A stretch of 64,000 nucleotides of DNA from Apostichopus japonicus. Lineage: Eukaryota; Echinodermata; Holothuroidea; Aspidochirotida; Stichopodidae. The notes under the pieces were generated by a model. The model saw only the letters and a program-made list of their open reading frames with translations. It ran no database searches and was not told the origin of the DNA. Location of the stretch: the NCBI RefSeq assembly GCF_037975245.1, contig NC_092561.1, forward strand, positions 622,001 through 686,000, given 5' to 3'. Made by a program: the position numbers and the translations under genes. Positions 39,546-48,911 of the stretch are shown one piece after another (positions within the stretch are counted from its first letter, which is position 1; every line of letters begins with the position of its first letter).

Positions 39546-40311
39546 TGTAATATTGTGTCGAGCCCGGCTCCTCCGATAGTAAAACTATATCGGGACTCGC
39601 GATAGAAAGGTACTGGGATATATTGATGCCGTATTTACGCTTCTTCAGGAGATGTCTCGAACGGAAGAAAACAATGACTTCACACAAAAAACAATTTGAC
39701 GAGATAGGATTTGATTTGATGATTCGGTATAATTTCTTCTCTGTCGATTCTCTTAACAAATAAAACTAAATTACAATGATTTGACTTGACTTGACTCCGT
39801 CAATTAAACAATTAGAAAGAGTGATGAAATGGTGACGAAGCAACGAACTGATCACGGAGCGCTGACGGAGTGATAAATTTGCTGATCAAGTGATAAACTT
39901 TGCTGACGGAGTGATAAAACTTTCGGCCTCCTTTTACTTTTAAACCTTACTTCCATAAAATCTCACTGCGCATAATCAGTAGGCAGCCAATAACCTGACC
40001 ATCCTGTATTAACTTAATGATATAAAAATAATTGTGCTGGCACTGATCTGCCCTGATTGGTTGGGAGTTTGGAAGTCCATCCCCTTTCTATGGAAACTTC
40101 CATACCACGTGAGAGAACCTTCTCGAATGTTCCACAGACATAATGGAATCTATTTTGGGAAAAGGCCCTGTACCAAGATTCAATAAGATAGTTAAAAACT
40201 TCTCGTGGGAAAACTGAATCCATGACCTAGATAAATACATAAGAGGCCTGTAAGGTATCTCGATGGAGTGTTTCGGTAACATCAAAGAGATGGTATTACT
40301 ATTTCATAACA
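39546..40311 (-). repeat. 3' LTR
   Basis: 766 bp, no difference from the 5' LTR noticed by eye. Inside, a 20-25 bp motif (CTGACGGAGTGATAAA and CTGATCAAGTGATAAA on the plus strand, about 39868-39920) is repeated three times, possibly a regulatory repeat. Confidence 0.96.
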
Positions 40312-40321
40312 TCCCCCTCAA
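40312..40321 (-). other. Polypurine tract of the LTR retrotransposon
   Basis: The minus strand reads TTGAGGGGGA directly before the 3' LTR's TG, the expected place and composition for plus-strand priming. Confidence 0.8.
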
Positions 40322-41590
40322 TCTTTTAAAATTTTTGGATACTCCAAAATTTTAACATCATACTGCTTTAACTTATCATTACCTCAAGAAGGTAGAGTAC
40401 TGTAAGCACATTCACTAATATTCATTGACTTCAATAAATGGCCTTCATATATCTCAAAGGTTAACATTTAGGTTACGAATATTAAAATGATCATATGGTA
40501 TATACATTGACACTATCTCCATGACTTTGAAATTGAAGTGTACCTCTTCAATATTGATGACATCATATGATGTAATCCAAAAAAAAAGGAAGATATCATT
40601 AAGATATCTTAAAGTTACATGACACAGCAAAATATGCAGTATCTCTAACAAAATACATTTATGCATTTCATACATCAATAATACATTTATATTAAAAGTG
40701 AAATCATGCCGTGATTTGGGGAGAGATCAGAGAATACTAGACTTAGTTATCTTTAAACTGAACTGAACACCTTAGCGTTCCATAAAAAATTTGTATATTA
40801 AAAACGAACCTTAAAAATATTACAAACTCATTTACAAAACTCCTCTTTAATGAAGGCATAGTTTCAAAACTGCTTTGAAACCTTGTGAATCATATACATT
40901 CACCTCAAGAAAATCAAGAAAATGTGACTCGATAGCATGGTGACCCTAGGTATGCACTCCGAATTGATAGTCTAGTAAAGTACCAAAGTACTAGATATTC
41001 GATACCATAAAAGAGACCCCCATAGACTATGACATCAACAAATCTTTCTTCAAATTAACATAATATATACTTAACATCTTGTCTTTTCAACTTCTTGCTT
41101 CATCATTAAAGAAATTTACTTTTGCATGAATAATTGAGGAAAAGAAAATATATACATAAATTCCTCAAAAGATCTATACTCTCATTTGCTTCGATAACTG
41201 TTGCTGTAAGCAAAAGTTGCACATCTTAAATGCTGTCTCTGAATAGCCTTCAATACAACATCAATGATGCAATGTAAATATCCTTAAAATATTTCTCAAT
41301 ATATGAAAACCCATGTTGCTAATATTCCGGATATGTTCTAATTGCCGGGTAAACGTTTGAACGAATTCATAAGGAGAAAATAAGGTATACTCATTACACA
41401 TTTGTTATAAAAGATGAAACTAGGTCACTTGGTGGTGGTTTCAACAATAAAGCTTATATTGTTACACCATAATAGTACAATGACTTCCACTTAATAGGTA
41501 TGCAGGTAAATGCCATGACGCATTCCATTCATACAATTGTGGGTAAAACACCTGTTCATCTGAACTTAAAGCAATATGCAGTTACACATT
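40322..41590 (-). other. Non-coding 3' part of the LTR retrotransposon
   Basis: About 1.27 kb between pol stop and polypurine tract, AT-rich, with only a 74-codon open frame (40454-40678) that resembles nothing known. No envelope-type frame with signal peptide, cleavage site or membrane anchor. Confidence 0.7.
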
Positions 41591-44500
41591 CTAACCATAT
41601 AATGTTTGCAACATCCTGCTTGGACTGCCTGTAATGTTCAATCCCTTTTCATGGAGAAAATTCATTATTTCCTCTGTGTTGGAATATTTTCCTACATTCC
41701 ACCAAAAATCATGACTCTTAAAGCCTGAAGGAAAACATGGTGTCTGATAGGTGACCAGAACCTGTAATTCACCCAATTTGTATCGAGCACGTTGGACTTT
41801 CATGTCTCCTTGTGGAGCATTTGCAAAAACTTTCTTTTGCCTTAATATGCTATCTTTCATGGAAGGATATGGAATTGCTAATCCTTCATTATGTGCTCTA
41901 TTCTCTAAAAAGGATGCAACATTCATTGGCTTAGTGGTCATAAGACACATGATGTGATCTGAAGTTACCCCTGGCAAAATGTTACCAAACTCATCATGAA
42001 ACTCAATATCTGCATCTTGCATGACATTAACATTTTCTGCATTAGAAGTGTTACTACTCAAAACATTTCTCATTCGAGCAACCTTTTCACTTGATGAACC
42101 CTTTGTTTTCAAGACCTGACGCAATTTCTGAATGTTGGTGATATTCTTAGTTTCAGAAGATGCTCTTACAAAACATGGTTTTAGCCTGTTATAATTGAAT
42201 ACATCACTAAGAATTTCTCCTTTGAGAGTGGCCAACAAATAATGAGTCCTATCCAAAACTTGATGGATCACTAATGGTCCACACCATTCTGCAGCAATTT
42301 TGCGAGAGTTCGCAGTCAAGGAGGAAGACGTTGGCTTATACAGATACACTAATTGACCCGTTGAATAAATTGCACCCTTGTCTAGTTTTGCACTTATCTT
42401 AACATTTTGAGCATCTTGTTGCTTCTTTTGTAAGACTAACATTACCCTTGACAAATGATCAAATCGTTTCTTTAACAATGCAGCATATTCTCCATGAGAT
42501 TGTGATAATCCTGCCATTGGATTGAATGATAAATTTGTAAGATTTGGCGGCTTACGTCCAAATGCAAGTTCAAATGGGCTATAGCTACCTAACTGAGGAG
42601 AGGAAAATGTGTTATATGCATAGGCTGATGTTGGGACAAATCGTACCCAATCCGTACCAAACTGATTTAAGTTCACTTTGAGGAAATTTGAAAGAGTCTG
42701 AATGTGTCTTTCAACCTGTAAGCTTCCATGATTGCTTACACTGATGAACTTTTGTTCAATGCCTAAAGCTTTACTTAAGAGCTCCACTAATTTTCCTGTA
42801 AGAGAAGCTGCCGCATCACTTATGATACAAGACGGTGGACCAAAGGTTGTAACTACCCTCTGCAATAATGCTTCACATATTGTTTCAGCATCAAGAGTCT
42901 TGAGAGAAACACATACAACAAATCTAGTGATCTCATCACAAACAACCATCAAATGTTTAAATCCTGTAGCCGTCATGGGCATAGTCTTGAAATCCAGACT
43001 AAGTCTGTCAAAAGGACGATAAGAATCAGGAATGCGAGCATGATATTGTCTCAATTTGTCCGGTTTCTTACGGAATTCTTGACAACGGAGACATGCCTGA
43101 ATATAATTACTGATGCGTTGAAACATATTACGCAGATAGAAATGCTGTCTAATGGTCAAATATGTACGCATTACACCTTGATGATTACTTAACAAGTCAT
43201 CATGATATCGAGATATTATCTGTTCTACCATAGTCTCAGGTATGACTAACTGAAGAGTCATCTTAGCATCATTAGTCTCATGCAAAAATATCCTGAATAA
43301 CAAACTATTACATAACAAATAATCCTCTGCTTGAGAACGAACAGTTCTAGCATGCTTAACATTACTTGGAATAATGTCATGTGCAAGAAAATCATAAATT
43401 GGTTTGTAGTAAGGACAAGTTTGTTGTTGAATTTGCAACTCTTTTACATCAAAGGGCAGATCATAGTTTTTGATCAGCTTTCCTTGAATTGCCTTCATGA
43501 CTTTATTCAATTCCTTTTGTTTTGGAATGTGCCCTGTAACCAAATGATCAATGTTTGTTATGACTGGCTTTGGCTGAACAAACAATTCTGGTGGTGGTTC
43601 TCTGACGACCTCTTGCACTCTATGTCTATTCTGATCCACTAATCTTGGCTCTGTAGGTTGAGAAACACTTGCAAAATTTGGCACAACTAATATGTCAGGA
43701 CTAAATGTATGTCTATTTTCACTCGGCATAGTAATAATAGGCCTTTCAATATATGTTTCTCTCTTATCTGTAGAATTAACTGGTGTAGTCCTCTTTTGTG
43801 ACTCAGATTGTGGTCTCTGTGTAACATGCTCATTAGAATGTGTTGCCTTAGGAATGGATGTCCTATTAACTCTATTTGTCAATTCTTTGGCTGGGGAATC
43901 CTGCATAGACTCCTTTGTGACTTTATTCGGAAATAAATCTGGAACCTTGACTCCCATTGACCTTGCCATTGACCTTGTCATGATTGGATTAAATGTCTCC
44001 TTAGGTGGAGTTGAAAAATCCTCATAAGAACTGACCTCTTGAGCAACCTGATCTATTTCAGAGTGAAATTCCTGTGGTGCTCTAGACAAATAATCTGCCA
44101 AAACCAATTCTGAGCCTTTCTTATAACCAACCTGAAATGTATATTCTGACAATTTGAACAGAAGCTTACGTAAGCGTGAAGTTGCTGGTTCTTGTTTTGA
44201 CTTAAACAATTCAACAATGGCTGAGTGATCAACATATGCCTCAAATTCTACATTTTGCAATAAATGTTTGAATGCTGTCACATTAATAAATAGACCCATC
44301 ATTTCTAATTCAGTTACACTATACCTCTGACATGCTGGTGGTAATATCTTAGAGTAATATGCAATAATATTCTCTTTACCATTAACTCTTTGTGTCAAGT
44401 ATGATCCTGTTGCTACTCGTGATGTGTCACTATATAATACAAAACGACCATATTTCTGTGGCATATGCAATATAGGTGGATTACACAACAACTCTTTAAT

Positions 44501-46465
44501 ACTTTGAAATGCACACTGATGTTCTTCTGTCCATTTAAATACCTTTCTCTTACGACTCAACTGATGTAATGGTTTCAATAGTGCTTGAATATTTGGGAAA
44601 AATGAAGCCACATAATTAACTGCACCTACAAATCGTCTTACTGACTTAACATTGTGTGGTTTCGGCGTGTTCCTGATTGCTGCACATCTGTCATGCAAAG
44701 TTTGGATACAAGCCTCACCTTCTGGGGTTATTGAGAGCAAATGTCCCATATATCGGACTGAATTTTGAAAAATGCTACACTTTTTCGGAGAGATTTTCAA
44801 TCCGTTGTCCATTAAAACCTTAAAAATTGCCTGTAGGTGTTGTTTGTGCGATTGTTTGTCTGCACTGTACACAATAATATCGTCATGATGAGCAATACAG
44901 AACTTATTTGAATTTGGGATCGTTGCCAAAATATCATTAATTTGCGACTGAAAGATCGCTGGAGATAAATTCAATCCCTGTGGTAAGCGTTTATAATAAT
45001 AATGCTTTCCTCCATGAAATGAAGCAATACCTGTATACTGTTGTGCATGAACACTGAGTGGCAGACAGAAGAATGCAGACTTTAAGTCAAGAACACCCAA
45101 AATTTTGGCTCCAGAGTACCCTATGGTACGGATAGTCTCATTCAGCAATGGAAATGGGTGATTGAGACGTTTTATTCTACTGTTCAAGTAGCGAAAATCT
45201 GTGACAACCCTTTTGTCTTTTGTTCCCTTCTTTGGAATTAGGAAAACCGGAGAGGTATAAGACTGATGTCCTACCGCTAAGATTCCTAATCGCACTAATT
45301 TGTCAAGCTCACTGGCGACAATGACTTTGTCCTCATCTGAAAGTCTATAGGGACGTATGTAAAATGGCTCGTCATTAGTAAGAGCAATATCAGCCTCATA
45401 ATTTGGACAGTGAGATAATTCACCATAAAGAGAAAATGCATCTCTATGTGAGCCTAGAAATTCATATATGCTTTCTGTTTCTGAAGCATTTAGAATACTT
45501 TGTTCCAAATTAATGTTATCTCTCATGATTTCCTGTTCGGATTTGGAAACCAGGGGATCATCGGCTGTCAAATGTGGATAACGATGTAAATTATATCGTG
45601 TAATTGCATCACGATTCTCTTTGGAATTAGAATTGGTTCGAAAAAGAGACGGTTTTTCGATGTCTCTCATGACATTGAGAAAATCTAGAGATTCAGTAGG
45701 TATGTCCTCTGTGACCGTAATGATATCTGCTAAATCTAAATGAGCCACTGAGCGAGAAGGATGCAGACAAAATTTCTGGTTACCCATGTTCCTTAGTAGA
45801 ATCTTTGTTCTACCTTTATGCATTTTCACTAACATTCGTGAAGGACACATACGAGATATTACAGGAAAAGGTTTAATAACTACATCTGCATTCCGTGCAT
45901 ATAGTGGAAGACGTCCCTGTACAGTAATGTATCTTTGCTGACCTGGGTAAATAACAAATCTCTGCACTGGCCTAAGGAAGACTTTGGCTTGTTTAATTCT
46001 AAAACAGTTTGTGGTAAAGTCCAATGATCCATTCAATTCCTTCAGAGTTTGACTACCTAATATTAAGTCAATACCTGTCAGGTTTGCAGCAATTAAAGCA
46101 GAAAGCTGAAATTCATGACCTTGAATTTTGACCTGAAATGTTATCGTGCTATACGCATGAATAAACTGACCATTACCCAACTTTAGGTTTACTACATCAA
46201 CTGAGACTGGTTGTATAGAGGATAAATACTTTGAATTTTGCACTGTAGAAGAAGAAATGATAGAGCGTGTCGCTCCACTATCAAACAACAATGAAATTCC
46301 TTTACCATCATGTAAAGTACCTCTTACAAAATTACGTGTGTCCAGTTGAATATCCACATTACGGTCGTTCCCTGTATATTTAGAACTAGGAATATTACTA
46401 TTCTTCCAAATATTATTTGCTTTACGTTTCGATCTTCCCTTACTTGGTACTTTGTCTGGAGTCAC
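41591..46465 (-). CDS. pol polyprotein: protease, reverse transcriptase, RNase H, integrase
   Basis: 1,624 codons, -1 relative to gag. The frame is open from 46528 and lacks any ATG until about residue 206, past the protease, so expression must come from a gag-pol fusion. Residues: aspartic protease LLFDSGATRS (62-64 DSG); RT with LDLKSAF (460) and LPQGLNLSPAIFQ, catalytic motif AHHDDIIVYS (HHDD at 526-529, where most relatives have YxDD); RNase H D680, E719, D746, D791; integrase zinc finger H1088, H1095, C1125, C1128; catalytic D1158, D1217, E1252. A 200-residue spacer separates RNase H from integrase. A tail of about 200 residues after integrase has no chromodomain that I can recognise. 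No stops or frameshifts. Confidence 0.95.
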   Translation of the reverse strand: MTPDKVPSKGRSKRKANNIWKNSNIPSSKYTGNDRNVDIQLDTRNFVRGTLHDGKGISLLFDSGATRSIISSSTVQNSKYLSSIQPVSVDVVNLKLGNGQFIHAYSTITFQVKIQGHEFQLSALIAANLTGIDLILGSQTLKELNGSLDFTTNCFRIKQAKVFLRPVQRFVIYPGQQRYITVQGRLPLYARNADVVIKPFPVISRMCPSRMLVKMHKGRTKILLRNMGNQKFCLHPSRSVAHLDLADIITVTEDIPTESLDFLNVMRDIEKPSLFRTNSNSKENRDAITRYNLHRYPHLTADDPLVSKSEQEIMRDNINLEQSILNASETESIYEFLGSHRDAFSLYGELSHCPNYEADIALTNDEPFYIRPYRLSDEDKVIVASELDKLVRLGILAVGHQSYTSPVFLIPKKGTKDKRVVTDFRYLNSRIKRLNHPFPLLNETIRTIGYSGAKILGVLDLKSAFFCLPLSVHAQQYTGIASFHGGKHYYYKRLPQGLNLSPAIFQSQINDILATIPNSNKFCIAHHDDIIVYSADKQSHKQHLQAIFKVLMDNGLKISPKKCSIFQNSVRYMGHLLSITPEGEACIQTLHDRCAAIRNTPKPHNVKSVRRFVGAVNYVASFFPNIQALLKPLHQLSRKRKVFKWTEEHQCAFQSIKELLCNPPILHMPQKYGRFVLYSDTSRVATGSYLTQRVNGKENIIAYYSKILPPACQRYSVTELEMMGLFINVTAFKHLLQNVEFEAYVDHSAIVELFKSKQEPATSRLRKLLFKLSEYTFQVGYKKGSELVLADYLSRAPQEFHSEIDQVAQEVSSYEDFSTPPKETFNPIMTRSMARSMGVKVPDLFPNKVTKESMQDSPAKELTNRVNRTSIPKATHSNEHVTQRPQSESQKRTTPVNSTDKRETYIERPIITMPSENRHTFSPDILVVPNFASVSQPTEPRLVDQNRHRVQEVVREPPPELFVQPKPVITNIDHLVTGHIPKQKELNKVMKAIQGKLIKNYDLPFDVKELQIQQQTCPYYKPIYDFLAHDIIPSNVKHARTVRSQAEDYLLCNSLLFRIFLHETNDAKMTLQLVIPETMVEQIISRYHDDLLSNHQGVMRTYLTIRQHFYLRNMFQRISNYIQACLRCQEFRKKPDKLRQYHARIPDSYRPFDRLSLDFKTMPMTATGFKHLMVVCDEITRFVVCVSLKTLDAETICEALLQRVVTTFGPPSCIISDAAASLTGKLVELLSKALGIEQKFISVSNHGSLQVERHIQTLSNFLKVNLNQFGTDWVRFVPTSAYAYNTFSSPQLGSYSPFELAFGRKPPNLTNLSFNPMAGLSQSHGEYAALLKKRFDHLSRVMLVLQKKQQDAQNVKISAKLDKGAIYSTGQLVYLYKPTSSSLTANSRKIAAEWCGPLVIHQVLDRTHYLLATLKGEILSDVFNYNRLKPCFVRASSETKNITNIQKLRQVLKTKGSSSEKVARMRNVLSSNTSNAENVNVMQDADIEFHDEFGNILPGVTSDHIMCLMTTKPMNVASFLENRAHNEGLAIPYPSMKDSILRQKKVFANAPQGDMKVQRARYKLGELQVLVTYQTPCFPSGFKSHDFWWNVGKYSNTEEIMNFLHEKGLNITGSPSRMLQTLYG

Positions 46466-46494
46466 TGTATGATGAGTGCTATCATAAGTGCTCC

Positions 46495-46528
46495 CTAATG
46501 AAAATTCTGTGTTGGTACTTTGTTTACA
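46495..46528 (-). other. gag-pol overlap, -1 frame
   Basis: The pol frame opens after a TAA at 46531-46529 and overlaps the gag end by 34 nt. The overlap contains GTAAACAAAG and AGAATTTTC but no textbook X-XXY-YYZ slippery heptamer, so the shift site is not certain. Confidence 0.75.
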
Positions 46529-47445
46529 TTAGCCTCCATTTCATGGCTTAGGCGAATTTGGCAATATTGTGCAAAATGACCTCGATTTTGGCAGTAGTAA
46601 CATGTGATTGAAGGATTAAAATATGGTAACCTTCTCCTGTTATTATTCTGACCTGTCCTAGGACCACGAGAATCACGAGAACTATATCTTTGCCTCATGT
46701 CTTTTGGATTGTCTTGCGATTCTGACCTACGTGACTGATCAAACTTGGTCTCTAATTCCTGAATTTTGCTACACAACTCGTGTATCTCAGAAGATGCAGA
46801 AATAGTAGGAGTCTGAACAGAAGACGCTTTGTCGTGCATTGCCATAAATAGTTCGGAAGAAGCTGGGGGTTGACTTTCTATTTGTAAGTCAAAATAACAT
46901 TGCACTTTCATGACCAAATCTGTAATTGTTGCTTCTGGTGATGCAGACATTAACACTGCTGAGCGGCATTGCAAAGGCAGGGTCGAGATGAATTTATCTC
47001 TAATTTGGTCCTCGCCATAACTTAATTGTGCTGCAGCTTTTGAAATTTTGGCCAAATGAGCCTGAGCTGTATCACCTGGTTTATAGCTTAATGCTTGAAA
47101 TGCCTGTGATTTAGCGTAGGAAGAAGTCCCTGGACTGAAACGAGCAAGGAATTGCTTGCGCAGATCAGCAATAGTTGAAAAACTTTTGTTTTCAATCCAG
47201 AGTCTGGCTTGGCCTTTAAGTGTTCGCTTAAATGTGCGACATATTTCATTAAATTCTTCCGCTACAGGGGTGGTTTGGGACGGCAATTTATGCACCTCTA
47301 AATAATCTTCAAATCCCAAATAATGAGCTTCGGCTAAATCTGCATCAATTACATCGCCCTGAAATCGTGATGGCAAAAAATCAGTGGGCCTATGTTTCTG
47401 CATAACATTAACAGAGGTCGAAGTTTCCTGTTCACTGACGGACAT
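46495..47445 (-). CDS. gag polyprotein of the LTR retrotransposon
   Basis: 316 codons with an ATG start (MSVSEQETST). Residues about 60-160 have the helical pattern of the Ty3/Gypsy capsid region (EEFNEICRTFKRTLKGQARL, WIENKSF, LRKQFLARFSPGTSS, QAFQALSYKPGD). A basic RNA-binding stretch (RRSESQ to NNNRRR) precedes a single CCHC knuckle, CYYCQNRGHFAQYC, at residues 282-295. It would form the particle and package RNA. It ends TAG at 46497-46495, inside the start of the pol frame. Confidence 0.93.
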   Translation of the reverse strand: MSVSEQETSTSVNVMQKHRPTDFLPSRFQGDVIDADLAEAHYLGFEDYLEVHKLPSQTTPVAEEFNEICRTFKRTLKGQARLWIENKSFSTIADLRKQFLARFSPGTSSYAKSQAFQALSYKPGDTAQAHLAKISKAAAQLSYGEDQIRDKFISTLPLQCRSAVLMSASPEATITDLVMKVQCYFDLQIESQPPASSELFMAMHDKASSVQTPTISASSEIHELCSKIQELETKFDQSRRSESQDNPKDMRQRYSSRDSRGPRTGQNNNRRRLPYFNPSITCYYCQNRGHFAQYCQIRLSHEMEANVNKVPTQNFH

Positions 47446-48121
47446 TATGCCGAATACAATTAGGCTAGTTATGAGTATACAACATGAGCCTATACTTAAT
47501 TGAACACACTATCGACCGCAATTAAATACAAATAACAAATATGCAATACATGGACACGATTAAAATAACTTAACGGTACACTCTGATCTCAAATAGGGGT
47601 TGGGATACAAATTGGCATGATTTCACTCACCCTTAAGTTTAACTAAGAACTGGTAGTGGAACTGCAAACGATGATTGAAGTCCCTCGGTTAGCAGTAGTA
47701 GTAGTAGCCTAGTAGCGGCAGGTAGTAGCAGGTACTGTAGGTAGTAGCAGGTAGGTCTACATCTCGTAAGAACTTCAAATTCGTTCGCCGTTAACATCGG
47801 GTAGAGTCTAGGCTTAGATCGCGAAAATGTTCAGTTCTGATGTTTAGAGCTGTAGTATGACTAACTACGTACTAGTTGCGCGAATGTTCAAACGCGAACT
47901 GCATGCTGGGTTGATTAACGTTCGTGTACAGATCAGTGGTTCCGGTGTACAGGCTTAGGCTAGTATAGGCTGACTTCCATCGCAGAGTGTTTCCGTTAGG
48001 CTAGGTCGTGAACATGCGCTGTGTTCCTCGTTAGGTCTTCGGGCCAAAAAAATCCTCCTGTTCGTTGTTGATCGTAACGAACGAAAGTGTGAACAGTTCC
48101 GTTACCGTTTTGTTCCTGAAG
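47446..48121 (-). other. Untranslated leader of the LTR retrotransposon
   Basis: About 680 nt between primer-binding site and gag start. It includes a TAG/CAGGTAGTAG-rich repeat (47690-47756). No coding potential recognised. Confidence 0.7.
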
Positions 48122-48141
48122 AAAGCAACCGATCTCCACCA
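48122..48141 (-). other. Primer-binding site of the LTR retrotransposon
   Basis: The minus strand reads TGGTGGAGATCGGTTGC directly after the LTR's CA. TGG complements the CCA end of a tRNA. I did not assign the tRNA. Confidence 0.75.
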
Positions 48142-48907
48142 TGTAATATTGTGTCGAGCCCGGCTCCTCCGATAGTAAAACTATATCGGGACTCGCGATA
48201 GAAAGGTACTGGGATATATTGATGCCGTATTTACGCTTCTTCAGGAGATGTCTCGAACGGAAGAAAACAATGACTTCACACAAAAAACAATTTGACGAGA
48301 TAGGATTTGATTTGATGATTCGGTATAATTTCTTCTCTGTCGATTCTCTTAACAAATAAAACTAAATTACAATGATTTGACTTGACTTGACTCCGTCAAT
48401 TAAACAATTAGAAAGAGTGATGAAATGGTGACGAAGCAACGAACTGATCACGGAGCGCTGACGGAGTGATAAATTTGCTGATCAAGTGATAAACTTTGCT
48501 GACGGAGTGATAAAACTTTCGGCCTCCTTTTACTTTTAAACCTTACTTCCATAAAATCTCACTGCGCATAATCAGTAGGCAGCCAATAACCTGACCATCC
48601 TGTATTAACTTAATGATATAAAAATAATTGTGCTGGCACTGATCTGCCCTGATTGGTTGGGAGTTTGGAAGTCCATCCCCTTTCTATGGAAACTTCCATA
48701 CCACGTGAGAGAACCTTCTCGAATGTTCCACAGACATAATGGAATCTATTTTGGGAAAAGGCCCTGTACCAAGATTCAATAAGATAGTTAAAAACTTCTC
48801 GTGGGAAAACTGAATCCATGACCTAGATAAATACATAAGAGGCCTGTAAGGTATCTCGATGGAGTGTTTCGGTAACATCAAAGAGATGGTATTACTATTT
48901 CATAACA
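48142..48907 (-). repeat. 5' LTR
   Basis: 766 bp, reading TGTTATGAAATAG to CAATATTACA on the minus strand. Short open frames within it encode the same peptides as in the other LTR. Confidence 0.96.
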
Positions 48908-48911
48908 CTAC

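Larger units (their letters stand above)
39546..48907 (-). mobile_element. Complete Ty3/Gypsy LTR retrotransposon, 9,362 bp
   Basis: Two direct 766-bp LTRs bracket gag and pol, both on the minus strand. The LTRs end 5'-TG...CA-3'. CTAC is duplicated at 39542-39545 and 48908-48911. A primer-binding site abuts the upstream LTR and a polypurine tract abuts the downstream LTR. The pol order protease, reverse transcriptase, RNase H, integrase places it in Ty3/Gypsy rather than Ty1/Copia. There is no env-like frame. Equal LTR lengths, no difference noticed between them by eye, and open gag and pol suggest a recent insertion that may still be competent. It lies in the 5'UTR intron of PPP6R in the same orientation as the gene. 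Confidence 0.96.

Noticed and set aside
39535-40285. Repeated short proteins in both LTRs (70, 69 and 65-74 codons)
   Set aside because: They occur in both LTRs only because the LTRs match; no evidence they are translated.
40454-40678. Possible envelope-like gene after pol
   Set aside because: 74 codons, no signal peptide, cleavage motif or membrane anchor pattern; better read as non-coding 3' region.
41751-44027. Several plus-strand frames of 68-111 codons
   Set aside because: Antisense shadows of pol, which is continuous and motif-bearing on the other strand.
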